64,000 nucleotides of DNA from Ceratorhiza oryzae-sativae (taxonomy: Eukaryota > Basidiomycota > Agaricomycetes > Cantharellales > Ceratobasidiaceae). How positions within the stretch are numbered: the stretch's first letter is position 1; each line of letters begins with the position of its first letter. Shown one piece after another: positions 51,512-62,388 of this stretch. Below the pieces are notes generated by a model. The model was not told where the DNA came from, made no database searches, and was given only the letters and a program-made list of their open reading frames with translations. The stretch covers positions 930,001-994,000 of the forward strand of contig JARWMV010000238.1 of NCBI GenBank assembly GCA_030998015.1, given 5' to 3'. The translations under genes were made by a program, and so were the position numbers.

Positions 51512-54326
51512 TGAGTGCCTAGACAAAACCATGGCGCAACATGACATAACTGATGTGTCTGGCTTTGTGTCATCGCAATTCGATCATTCGGGAGCGGGCT
51601 ATTACGATGTTATAGTGATGCGTTGTTGTACAGTAATCGAATGCTTAAGAGCCTAAACTAGACCACCTGGTCAAAAATATATGACTGACCAGCCCCCAGC
51701 TTGGATTGGCTGTCAGTATTGATTTTGTCCATGAAAGCTGCTGCAGCATGGCTAACAACATAATTTGTGTGGGGTTCTCAATATGGATTGGGTGGTGTCA
51801 TTGTAGGCACATACATATTAGGCTGGGGCATGGTTTGTGGCAAAAATTGTGATGACCCTCTTAATAAGGGTTGTAGTATGAACTACTCAACAAAAGCCAA
51901 TGGTGTAGAGATACAGGGGATTTCTTCATGGTTTCATGTCATGTGACAAACACTATTCACATCAACAAACTGGTGTAATTTGGGTTCTGTGTGAGAAAGC
52001 CCTCACAACAACAGCTGAGAATAGCTGTAAATAATGAATAAAATAGTTGCTGGGATTTTTGTCTCTCCCCCCTTGCATTAACAGAAATTGGTATGGGCTA
52101 GTCCAAGTGGGATTGTGATTTGTGTAGTGTTGTGAAGTGCATTGGGAAAAAACCAAGTAAAATTTAGGGCATTGTTCTCCATTTTCCCTGTTTTCCTGGT
52201 TTTCTAATACCCATGAAAACTTAACAGAATTTACCTCATCCTCATTCATTTACCCTATGGACTCAGCAAACAGCTGAAAAACTGAGTACTCAAGAGAAAC
52301 TTGTGGGGGTAACAGGATGCAATTAAGGGTAAGGTGGGGATAATAAAAACAGGGTGTAGTAATGGTGCCATGACACCTAATGGCACTAGTGGAATGGTAT
52401 AATGACAGAGAACTACATGTAAATAGATGTCATTACACCACTACTGCTAAAAATGTGACCTAGGAAATTTGCTGAAAATCAGCCCAGATGACTGTTTTGT
52501 CAGTATTTGGTAATTCCTGCCTGTCATGACTTGACATGCAGATAATACTTTCTTCATTTATTACACTTTTTGGGAATATTTTCAAAACGCACTTGCCTTT
52601 TATGGGACAATTATATCATGTGACATATGGAATGTTCCAGACTGCTTACCAAGATGTATTTCAACTCTGATGTGGAATTCCACAGCTCTGAGGCAGTTTC
52701 TATTGCTTAGTGATGTGACTCATAGTATAGTCATCTTGGTTTTGATGTGGCTCAGAAACAGTATATAAACCATGTCAAGTTCAACAAAGCCTCCTCACAA
52801 ACTTGACCTCCTCATCAATATAAATTCATTCTTACCTCCTCCTCACTGTGTGGCATGTTGTTGTTATTGCCTTACCACCTCTTGTCATCATCACTGTCAT
52901 AGTGAATACCCTTTGGGCTCTACCTCCCTCTTGACTTGTCACCATGACACTGCCCTTCCACCAGCACCTGCAAATAGGAATATGGAGATGTGGAAAAATT
53001 CCTGCACATACACATTCTGTGTATACCATTAAATAGAAAATATTCAGGGTATCCAGACCCCTTCACCCCTGTCTCTTTGTTGGTCTCCTTAAGTAGTTGT
53101 TATGGATTACTAACATTTTCTATTATTTTGGTCTGCTCTGCCAACCTCAAGCAATGCCTCTGTGATTTTCTTGAAATTGGATGAATTTGTATGCATCTAA
53201 ATTTACACTATTTGTGTTCCATTGAATAGTACAAATCTCCTCTTTCCAATGCATGTTTTATCATGATTTTATCTTAAAAGCTCAGAGAGATAGAGAGGTT
53301 GCAATATTTCCTCTTATCAAGAAATATTGATTACAACATTGTACTGCTCACATCTCAGCAACTGCTTATGCTATCAATGTGATATTATGCTTTATCAATA
53401 CTTAATCTTCAGTGGTATCTCCTACCTTAAGATTGTCACCATCCACTGGATCCTTGCACTGGAATGGTCCAAAGATCATTAGGATCTTACTGGACCATCA
53501 ATCAAGATGTGATGACTCCAGTGAGTCAGGAGAGCCTTCCAAGTTGATCTAGATGTTTCTCTGACTCACTTTATGACTCACTGAGATGTAGCCTCCATTC
53601 TTTACATGTATATATGATGATAATATGATCTACAAGCCAATAGCAGGTCTCAGATGCATCAATGCCTTTGATCCACACCCTGTCTTTACTCTGTTATCCT
53701 ATACTGGGCTAGGGTGTATCCCAAGTATAGTGGTACCCTCTTTTGATGATTACACTGGCATGCATGTATCTATTTGGCTCTGGAATGCCCTCCTCAGGGT
53801 ATAAAAGGACCTCCTGTGAGGCCCTTCCAGACCCCTCCTCCTTTACAACTCAACCCAAACCAGTTATGTTACAGGTCAGGGTACACTTGGATATCTAGAG
53901 CTTAAGCAATTGTAGATATGTTAGTACAGTTGTGACCCCAATGATGTATACTGGTAAATAAGTATAGACCCCAAATAAGAGTTCCACCTGGGCATTGTTG
54001 AGACCCCTCTGTCTCTTCTGCCATCTTGTTGATCCCTTAAGTAGTGGCTATGTTCTTATGTGTTGTCCTATAGTATATATTGATGTATCTAGTGTTATGT
54101 ATGAGTGGCCCCTGTGGTTGACAAGATAAAGCAAGCTGGGGCCATCAGCCTTGCTTTGGTTTTCTTATATATCCTTGTGTGAGGCGAGTCAGACAGTTCC
54201 ACAGTCAACAATGTTTACTGGTCATGTGACATGAAGGGCAACTGGGTGATTGTTGATTGGGGGTCACATGATAGCATGAGGAGTTATGTAAGTTGCTCTT
54301 AGGGTTGTTGCAGCTCCAAATCTTAT
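51512..54326. other. AT-rich, CpG-poor repeat relics without genes
   Basis: Composition changes soon after the RanBP3-like stop: CpG almost vanishes. It contains a solo LTR (52522-52899), and at 53500-54100 a second LTR-like segment with a TATAAAAGG box near 53800 and a CCCTTAAGTAG motif that recurs at about 53090, 54037 and 55006. Only short frames without homology occur. The recurring motifs show that several old elements of related type are interleaved here; I could not draw all their ends. Confidence 0.5.
52522..52899 (+). repeat. Solo LTR related to the 54.3-61.3 kb element
   Basis: It begins TGTCATGACTTGACATG, contains CTTGCCTTTTATGG, GATGTATTTCAACTC, a TATATAAACC box followed by TCAAGTTC, and ends CATCATCACTGTCA. 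Its order of motifs and its 378-bp length match the two LTRs of the full-length element (379 and 376 bp), though identity is clearly lower than between those two. The flanking five bases (ctgcc and tagtg) do not match, so no target duplication remains. Confidence 0.75.
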
Positions 54327-54705
54327 TGTCATGAACTGACACACATATATCCACTCTACAATATTTCCTTGATTTATTACATTTTATGAGATCATCTTCA
54401 AAACATACTTGCCTTTTATGGTATATTTGTGTCATGTGATTCAGGGGATGTTCCGGACTGATAGCCAAGATGTATTTCAACTCCAATGTGAAATTCTGCA
54501 GTTCCACAGTCACTTCTACTGCTTCTATCTCTTATCAGTTGTGACTCACTGTACAGACTTGTTTGTTATGATGTGGCTTGTACTATGTATATAAACCAGG
54601 TCAAGTTCACAGAGGACTCCTCAAGAACTTGACCTCTCATCAAATACAAGTTCTTTCTTTTTCTTATTATTTTCCTTGTTGCCTGACTTGTCATCATCAA
54701 CGTCA
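54327..54705 (+). repeat. 5' LTR of the chromovirus
   Basis: Starts TGTCATGAACTGACAC and ends ATCAACGTCA. It includes TATATAAA at 54588-54595 as a likely promoter and, 35 bp further, AAGAACTTGACC (54623-54634), probably at or near the transcript start. Against the 3' LTR it differs at scattered positions and by a few bases in length (379 versus 376), so the insertion is not very recent. Confidence 0.92.
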
Positions 54706-54717
54706 GGTCAAGTTCTT
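54706..54717 (+). other. Primer-binding site complementary to the LTR transcript start
   Basis: GGTCAAGTTCTT follows the 5' LTR directly. It is the exact reverse complement of AAGAACTTGACC at 54623-54634 inside the same LTR (and in the 3' LTR). It does not resemble the 3' end of a usual primer tRNA (no TGG start). In Tf1 of fission yeast the mRNA 5' end folds back on such a site to prime reverse transcription. Confidence 0.7.
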
Positions 54718-55261
54718 TCAATCGTAAGTCTCAGTGTCATCTGGGATACATCTGGAACGCTGTTGGTGTTGTCTTGAGATAACTCCCCGTTGCCTTCCCC
54801 AATCCCACTCCACCTATCCACAGCCACAAGACATTGTTGCCCTATACATGCCTCTGTGAAACCTTGCATACCTATATCAGTTGAAGCGCTACTGGTCTTC
54901 ACAGATGTGGCTGCTCACTGACCAAAGGTTGGGTCCCTCACATGTTGTAACAAGCTTTGGTTCTCTAATCTCCTTTGTTGACAGGAGGTGGGGTTGCTCA
55001 TTGCCCTTAAGTAGTTGAGCAATGGAGGTCACCTTCCTACTCCAATAGACTTGGGAAAGGGTCTATTTTCCTTTTGTCTTGCCTTGCTTGAATACATCTC
55101 TAACAGAGTGCACAGCCCTCAAGTGGCACAAACCTTTACAGAAGATCAGTGCTGCCATTTGTGTGGGTGGTTCAGACACCTCTCCATCCACTGTTTCACC
55201 CTCAACTTGGTCAAAGACATCCTTGAACAGGCTGGGCACATTGACTTTGACTGTGTGGTAA

Positions 55262-55831
55262 TTGTTAAAGTCCAACCCCAGAAAGTCAGATGAGCCCAAC
55301 AAGCCTTTGTTACCAAGCCAGGTGCCCCTGAGTGCAAAATCTGCCATTGGGCAAATGGAGCCACCTTCCCAGTGTGCTGCCCTTATTGTCCTTCTTAGGA
55401 CAAATTCCTATACTACTACACCATCCCCTGCAACCAGCTATAAGCTGGAGAACCTTGGCCAACAACTCCTTTGTCACCTGTTAAATACCATCAAAAACTT
55501 CCAAGACAGGTATCATTATTACCAAAATAAGTACAAAGAAACTTGTGAAAAACTTCATGAAGCTGAGGCCTGTTGCACATACCTAACCAAGCAGCTGCGT
55601 GAACATCAGGAGGACTACTTATCCCTCCTTCAAGACCATCTTAGACTAGAAGCACTAGTCCAAGAAACAATTGCACCCCACAAGTACACCTTCCCCATCT
55701 TCTCAACACTGTCAGACCTCCCTCACCCCACCTTTCTAAGTGGCATGGGCTTGCCAATTCAGGAAGAAGCATCCCTTCTGGCAGCCCAAATCAATCCTCC
55801 CCAAGGAAGCACTCCTTCAGGATCAAACTAA
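55262..55831 (+). CDS. Leader ORF of the retrotransposon, unknown function
   Basis: An open frame of 189 codons between the primer-binding site and gag. It has a Lys/Pro/Ser-rich start (MLKSNPRKSDEPNKPLLP) and a helical, probably coiled-coil middle (YHYYQNKYKETCEKLHEAEA, then LTKQLREHQEDYLSLLQDHL), ending PPQGSTPSGSN. It has no internal stop, unlike gag and pol of the same copy. I do not recognise the family. It could be an accessory or pre-gag protein, or only a chance open frame preserved because its codons have no CGA or TGG at risk. Confidence 0.4.
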   Translation: MLKSNPRKSDEPNKPLLPSQVPLSAKSAIGQMEPPSQCAALIVLLRTNSYTTTPSPATSYKLENLGQQLLCHLLNTIKNFQDRYHYYQNKYKETCEKLHEAEACCTYLTKQLREHQEDYLSLLQDHLRLEALVQETIAPHKYTFPIFSTLSDLPHPTFLSGMGLPIQEEASLLAAQINPPQGSTPSGSN

Positions 55832-56038
55832 ACTGAAGAGGGTGGAGTGCCTGTATCGTTGTCAAGACACCAAGAGTTGGGACTTGGACAATACATGGTT
55901 AAGATTTGAGGGAATTGGGAACTTCAAAACTTATAGACTTGTGCAGGGAACAGAAATTCTATACTATCAAAACAACCCCCAATTTCCTGTACTTCCTTAC
56001 TGCCTCTGTCTTTAGAATTTACTTGAATCCTTCCTGAA

Positions 56039-57430
56039 ATGGCATCACCAGCCCCTGCCCCTGCTTGGGCAAATATGTCTGACAAAGACAAAGTAATCTA
56101 TATGCTTTGGTCCATGGAAAAATTGCAAGAACAAACCAACAACCTCCAAAATGACATTGGAGATGTTGAACACAACAATAAAACCTACACAGACTTGCTT
56201 GAAGCAAAACTTACAACAAACCAAGCAAAGATAGACACCAACATGGCGGGACTGGCCACCAATGTTAATAACCTGGTTGGCATGCTAGCAATACTCCAAA
56301 CAACCATTATGTGCATTGAGGTGCAAATCAACACCTCCTTGGGGGGCACCAGAGTCACCCCAGTACAACCTTCCTCCAGTATGGCCCAGCTGCAACCAGC
56401 AGCTACTACTCCCTCTAGTGGGTCAACAGCAAAAGTTAAAATGGCCACCCGACAAAAATTTGATGGCACAAAGCATGAAGATGCTATTTCATTCAGAATT
56501 GCATGTGCCTGATATATCAATACAAATATGAGTGGGCACTTGGCTGACCAAGTGGTCACCTTCATCACATCCTATCTTGAAGGATCTGCCACTGAATGGG
56601 TCAACTTGTATGAAGAATTTGAAATCTTAAACCCTGGAGCTGCAATCCCATGGCTTCATGATGCCAACTTGTTCTGGCAAGAATTTACCACCTGTTATGG
56701 GGACTTGAACCACACCGAAAATAACTGTGATAAGTGGTGGAAACTGAAACAATCCAAGACAGTTCAGGATTACCTCACCCTATTCAACCTATATTCAACA
56801 GGGCTCAACTACAACAATGTGGCCATGCATGACCAGTTTTATGATGGCCTATCATCAGACATAACAGACAGCATGGTGGCCCAAAATTACAATCCCTGCA
56901 CAAAGACATTTGCCCAGCTCACACAGCAGGCCCTGGAAATTGACTGCCACCTTATCTCATTTGGTAGCAAAAGGATGTCTCATGGAGGTAGCAAGTCTAG
57001 CAGCAACAACACCACATCCAGTAAAGCATTGACAGCCCCCCAGAGTGGCCCCCCAAAGGAAAAATTCAAGAGTGGGGAACAAATATACAAAATCAAGGAT
57101 GGCAGGGTGGTAAAGGGCCAAATTGTAGCCATTGGGCCCAATGCCAGGGGTTTCACAGTCCCCACTGTCTGTTACAATGGTAGCAACCCCAATGTCCAAG
57201 AATCCTTCAAGGACATAAAGAAGGACAATCACCCACTGGCAGCCCCCAAGGCAAAGGACCCAGATGCAATGGACCTGGATAGTGCAGGAAAAGGGAAAGG
57301 AACAAATACCTGCTATAGCTGTGGAGGACGTGGTCATATTGCTGCCAAGTGCCTTTCAGCCAAAATGTCAGGTTACAAAGCAGTTGTGGAGGATGTAGAA
57401 ACAACTGATGATGAGTTGGTAAAAGAATGA
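56039..57430 (+). pseudogene. gag polyprotein, interrupted by one stop
   Basis: Starts MASPAPAPAWANMSDKDK. An N-terminal helical region (YMLWSMEKLQEQTNNLQND) precedes the conserved capsid stretch (WVNLYEEFEILNPGA, LKQSKTVQDYLTLFNLYS) and a CCHC zinc knuckle, CYSCGGRGHIAAKC, near 57313-57354. The frame is open apart from TGA at 56510-56512, where a TGG (Trp) codon is likely lost by a G to A change. The stop at 57428-57430 overlaps the pol start codon as ATGA. The 56528 ATG shares the same frame. Confidence 0.85.
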
Positions 57431-60400
57431 GCTCAAACTGTGCCAGGGGGGTGGTCTTGGGTGCTATGTTACAAAATGTGCAGAATGAAAATAAAAATAT
57501 GGAAATGGAATGTATGTTGTTAGGAAACCAATCACAACTTCAGTTTTTCTTTCATGCATTCCTGCTGTGCACAACCCCTGAACACAAGTCTGCATATAAT
57601 ATGAAAAATTTCAATGGATGGGCCATGATTGACTCAGGGGCCACATCAGTATTTATACATGAAGACCTTGTTAAACAATATTGTATCCCTACTGTCTCCC
57701 TAAAAACACCAAAAAAACTACAAGTAATCAATGGAAGGGAGATCAACTCAGGGTCTGTGACCCACTACTGCACCTTTGAGTTGTGCATTCAGGAGCACCA
57801 AGAAATTCTCAGTGCTTATGTTGTGAACATTGGCAAGAATGATTTAGTCCTGGGCATGTCATGGCTCAAATTCCATAACCCTGACATTGATTGGGATGGA
57901 AAGGACATGAAGTTCAACTTGCCAATATGCTTGAAACACTGCATCACAAAACCCTTACACGTACATGCAAATGAACCCAAGGAGCTCCAGTTGGACTCCT
58001 TAGACTCCCTCCCAGCAAAATATAAAGAATTCCAGAAAATATTCACTGAAGAAGATGATGTCCAGCCATTACCACCCCATAGAAAGTGGGATATGGAGAT
58101 AGATTTAAAGCTGGATGCCAAGCCAAGGCATGGCCCCATATATAGTGTGGGTGTCAAGGAAGATGCAGAATTGTGCAAAACCTTGGACCACCAACTGAAA
58201 GCAGGGCATATCAGACCCTCAAGGTCACCAATGGCATCCCCAGTCATATTTGTTAAAAAGAAGAATGGGAAGCTGCACATGTGCATCAACTACCAGCAGC
58301 TAAATGAAATGACTGTCTCCAATGTGTACCCACTCCCACACATCAATGATATTGTGGAGACTTTGCATGGGGCAAAGATATTCACCAAGCTTGACCTAAA
58401 GTGGGGTTTCAACCTCATACAAATTCAGGAAGGAGACAAATGGAAGGCTGCTTTTAAGACCAAATATGGGCTGTACAAGCCCTTAGCCATGCAATTCAGC
58501 CAAAAGAATGCACCAGGAACCTTCATGGCCATGATCTGGGAAGAGTTCCAAGACATTGAGGGCATTTATGTTGTAATCTATATGGACAACATATTAGTGT
58601 TCTCCAAAAACCAAGAAGAACATGATGAACATGTCAAAGAAGTCTTGCGTCATCTCCAAAAAGCTGGCCTATACTGTGCCCTGGAGAAATGTGTTTTTGA
58701 TGTCACCAAAGTTGATTACCTGGGAATAGTAGTGACTCCCCAGGGAATTAAAGTAGACCCAGCCAAGGTTGAAAAAGCTGTTGAATGGCCAACCCCTACC
58801 AACCCAACCAAAGTCCTGGAAGGGTTGGGATTTACAAACTGGTTAAGGCACTTCATAAAAGACTTTTTGAAAATCACAAAATGTCTTTATGAACTTGTCA
58901 AGAAGGACGTAAAGTGGGAATGGACAGAAGAAAGGGATCAGGCATGGAACCTGCTGAAGCAGAAATTGAAAGAAGCCCCCCTCCTAATTCAGCCAGAACC
59001 CAGCAAGCCATTTATTCTGGAAACAGACACCTCAGGCTATGCCACCAGTGCTGTATTATTGCAATATGGAGAAGATGGAATGCTTCACCCAATCTCCTAC
59101 TACTCCAAGGCAATGGTCCTGGCAGAAACAAATTACAATATTTACAACAAGGAAATGCTGGCAATTATAAAAGCCCTCAAACACTGGCATCACTTACTAG
59201 AGGGGGCCAAACACCCAGTAAACATTGTTTGTGATCACAAAAATCTGGAATATTGGAAGACAAATCAGCTACTGAATGGCTGAGTCACACAATGGCACAA
59301 GTTCCTGTCCAGATTCAAATTCAAGATCCTATACATCAAAGGGGCAAAGAACAGCTGGGTGGACATACTCTCCAGGCTGTCAAGGCACATCCCTAAAGAG
59401 GGGGGTGAGAGCCAAGCTCTGCTTGTGCAAAACCAATTTTTGGAACTAAAATCATTGTGGCTACAAGCAATCACACCAGACCATGACCTGGAACAACTCA
59501 TTAGGGACACTATCCCAGGGGACAAGCACCTGTCAAAAGTGCTAAAAGCCCTAGACAACAATGAAAAGGTCAAAAATTGGGAATGGGATGAAAGACTTTT
59601 ATGATACAAGGGCTGAATCAATGTCCCAAATAACAAAGAACTTTGCAAGCTGATCATTGAAAGCCATCATGACAACCCAGCTGCAGGACACCCAGGACAG
59701 TTCAGAACATATGAATTGTTAAACCACAAATATACATGGTCATCAATGAAAATATTGGTCAACGAATATGTCACACATTGCAAATCTTGTATTAGGAACA
59801 AGCACAGCAACCAGGTTCCCCCAGGGCTCCTAAACCCAATACCAGCACTGGAAAACCTTGGGAGGAAATCACCTATGATCTGATCACTGGGCTACCCCTG
59901 TCAGAAGGGTTCAATGCTATATTTACAGTTGTTGACTGCCTGACAAAAATGGTCCATTTTATTCCATGTCAATCAGAAGCCAGCACTATGGATTGTGCAA
60001 ACTTGTTCCTAACTTATGTATGGAAACTTCATGGGTTACCACAAAAAGCAATTTCAGACTGTGGCCCCAACTTTGCATCCAAATTCCTAAGGCACTTGTA
60101 CAAATGGCTGGACATAAAACCCTCCTACTCCACAGCATATCACCCCCAGACAGATGGCCAGTCTGAAAGGGCCAACCAAGTAGTAGAAGGGTACATCAGA
60201 CATTATGTATCAGACCAGCAGGACAACTGGGTCTCACTCTTACCATTGGCTGAATTTGCCTACAATAACAGTGTCAACACCTCAACTGGCAAATCACCAT
60301 TCTTTGCAAACTACGGTTTCCACCCAAGGCTGGCAGTCAGGGACAGGGAGGAACAAGAACTCCCCTTAGCAGACAACCATGCAGAATGGCTCCAAAAGGG

Positions 60401-60935
60401 CCACAACAAACCTAAGGCAGCTCTGGAAATAGCAAACCAGAGGATCAAAGAATACTATGACCAGAAGCATTGGACCCCAGAAGCTATTAAGGTTGGAGAC
60501 AAAGTCTGGCTTGATACCAAGAATATACAGACACAACAGGCCTCCAGGAAACTGGCCCACAAAAGAGTTGGACCATTCAAGGTGGTAGCACAACATGGCG
60601 CACATGCTTTCAAACTGGACCTACTGATAACCATGAAAATACACCCAGTGTTTCATGTTTCACTCCTCACCAGATATAAAGACAACCCCTATGGCCATCA
60701 GGTTCCCCCACCACCACCTGTGGTAACTCCTGAAGGGGAAGAAGAATTCAAAGTGGAGCAGATCATAAAGTCATGATACAACAAAAGGTCTAACATCTTT
60801 GAATACTATGTCAAATGGCTTGGCTATGACGAGCAACAATGGTTAACTTACAATGACCTGGTGAATGCACCAGAACTCATTGCTGACTATGTCAAGTCAC
60901 ATCCAAAGGCACCCCATGACCCCTGTGCCTTGAAG
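57427..60935 (+). pseudogene. pol polyprotein (protease, RT, RNase H, integrase, chromodomain), degenerate
   Basis: The open part 57427-59283 carries the protease motif IDSGATSVF, RT blocks PHINDIVETLHGAKIFTKLD and VIYMDNILVFS, where the second catalytic Asp of YxDD is Asn, and RNase H (LETDTSGYATSAVL, NKEMLAII). After TGA at 59281 the reading goes on through a linker, TGA at 59602 and 59614, a zinc-binding integrase start (HHDNPAAGHPG, CKSC), and a frame break near 59852. The integrase core has ITYDLITGLP (D), ISDCGPNF (D) and TDGQSERANQ (E). At the end, after TGA at 60774, a chromodomain is visible: EYYVKWLGYDEQQWLTYNDL. R to C and R to stop changes at old CGN codons dominate the damage. 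Confidence 0.88.
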
Positions 60936-60943
60936 GGGGGAAG
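60932..60943 (+). other. Polypurine tract of the chromovirus
   Basis: GAAGGGGGGAAG lies immediately before the TGTCACAAG start of the 3' LTR. Such a purine run primes plus-strand DNA synthesis in LTR retrotransposons; its position is exact. Confidence 0.85.
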
Positions 60944-61319
60944 TGTCACAAGCTGACACGCATATATCCACTCTACAATATTTCCTTGATTTATTACATT
61001 TTATGAGATCATCTTCAAAACATACTTGCCTTTTATGGTATATCTGTGTCATGTGATTCAGGGGATGTTCCAGACTGATAACCAAGATGTATTTCAACTC
61101 CAATGTGAAATTCTGCAGTTCTGCAGTCACTTCTACTGCTTCTATCTCTTATCAGTTGTGACTCACTGTACAGACTTGTTTGTTATGATGTGGCTTGTAC
61201 TATGTATATAAACCAGGTCAAGTTCACAGAGGACTCCTCAAGAACTTGACCTCTTGTCAAATACAAGTTCTTTCTTTTTCTTACTATTTTCCTTGTTGCC
61301 TGACTTGTTGTTGTTGACA
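60944..61319 (+). repeat. 3' LTR of the chromovirus
   Basis: Starts TGTCACAAGCTGACAC and ends TTGTTGTTGACA, followed directly by the target duplication cttat. It has the same TATATAAACC box and AAGAACTTGACC segment as the 5' LTR. Confidence 0.92.
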
Positions 61320-61365
61320 CTTATAGAGCTGCACACAGTCTATGGGTCATGTGGTTTAAGTGCTG

Positions 61366-61555
61366 AAGTCATGTGACAACTCACTCCTTGCTCCAAGTTA
61401 CAAAGGAGAGAATTGCAGGAGTGAGTTAGGTAACCATGATAAGCACCCATGTAAGCACCAAAGTCATGTGACAACTTGCTCCTTGCTCCAAGTTACAAAG
61501 GAGAGAATTGCAGGAGTGAGTTGGGTAACCACAGTAAGCACCAGAGTCACATGAC
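61366..61555. repeat. 95-bp tandem duplication with internal inverted repeat
   Basis: Two copies, beginning AAGTCATGTGACAAC at 61366 and again at 61461, each continue through CCTTGCTCCAAGTTACAAAGG to AAGCACC. The first copy holds an 11-bp inverted repeat, AACTCACTCCT and AGGAGTGAGTT, that could form a hairpin of about 55 nt. Copies differ at a few positions, several being C/T changes. Confidence 0.8.
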
Positions 61556-61787
61556 CTGTTTCTAGCTTGTTTGACCATGGGGAAAATGCTATACACTACA
61601 GGCTAGACTCCTTGTTACATTATGACTGTTAGTGTGGGTCATAACATTATCCCCCTCTTTTGGTTGCATCTTGGAGGACTTCAAGATGTAACACTCATTG
61701 TTGTTCCCTGGCCTCATGCCCCCCCCCTCTTTTTGTTAGCCTTCTTTTCCATAAAAAGAAAAAGGGTAAATCTCATGCATCAAGGGG

Positions 61788-61895
61788 GTTAAGGGTGCTG
61801 GACTCAAACTCATGACCCTTGACCTGAAGTGGTTCATTTGGATGAGGTAAGTCACATCAGACCAGGTCCCTTAACCCTTACACTACATGAGGTTA
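61788..61895 (-). repeat. tRNA-like relic, possibly tRNA-derived SINE
   Basis: On the minus strand, TAGTGTAAGGGTTAAGGG resembles a Pol III A box and, about 75 bp on, GAGTTTGAGTCC resembles a B box (consensus GGTTCGANNCC with CG changed to TG). A T-rich tract (CTTTTTCTTTTT) follows, as after Pol III units. The cloverleaf is not convincing, so this is either a decayed tRNA gene or the head of a tRNA-derived SINE. Confidence 0.35.
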
Positions 61896-62388
61896 TTTAT
61901 CCTTCCCTTGCTTGCCACCATGGTCTTGACATGCCTGGGCTTGTCTTATCTGGTTAGGCTTCTAATGCTGGCATGCAATACACAATATGTAGTATTTTTT
62001 ATGGGAATACAAAGAACGGCAGGCTCCCTGAGTTTACCCATTCCACATTCTTTGCCACCCATCTTTCCCCCTCCTCTCCTTCTATGTCAGACCAGCATTT
62101 GGTGATGGCTGTCCAGCTGTTGCCCAGTATGATGGTTGGCTGGACCTTCATAGTTTTCACATGGCTGTAGCACCCTGTGAAGTCTGCTTCATACTGGCTC
62201 AGTGTCAGAGCTATGACCTGAACAGTAATGTCAAACACCTATGTGGTGATGACAAGCCTATGGGCAGCGATGCCAGAGGCTTTACTGACAACATCTAAGG
62301 TAGGACGTGCAGTGAGGGTGCAATGAGACACAAGGATATAGGAGTAGGTGCACTTGTCCTTAAGAGGACTGGGCAGGGACTATGGACT

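Larger units (their letters stand above)
54322..61324 (+). mobile_element. Full-length Ty3/gypsy chromovirus (Tf2-like), inactive
   Basis: A complete insertion: perfect 5-bp target duplication cttat at 54322-54326 and 61320-61324, LTRs of 379 and 376 bp, a primer-binding site after the 5' LTR, gag with a CCHC knuckle, protease, reverse transcriptase, RNase H, integrase, a chromodomain and a polypurine tract before the 3' LTR. The order (integrase after RNase H, then chromodomain) identifies a chromovirus, and the self-complementary primer site points to the Tf1/sushi group. In-frame TGA codons at 56510, 59281, 59602, 59614 and 60774, a frame break near 59852, and YMDN for YxDD show it is dead. 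Most changes are C to T or G to A at former CpG sites. Confidence 0.92.
61325..62388. other. CpG-poor spacer with small repeats between two retroelements
   Basis: No gene is supported. It contains the 95-bp tandem duplication (61366-61555) and a tRNA-like relic (61788-61895, minus strand). The poly-C run near 61718 and the CTTTTTC tracts are low-complexity. A 72-codon frame (61887-62105) has no resemblance to a known protein. Confidence 0.45.

Noticed and set aside
54409..54594. ORF inside the LTR, repeated at 61026-61211
   Set aside because: It is a frame within the LTR promoter region, repeated only because the LTR is repeated.
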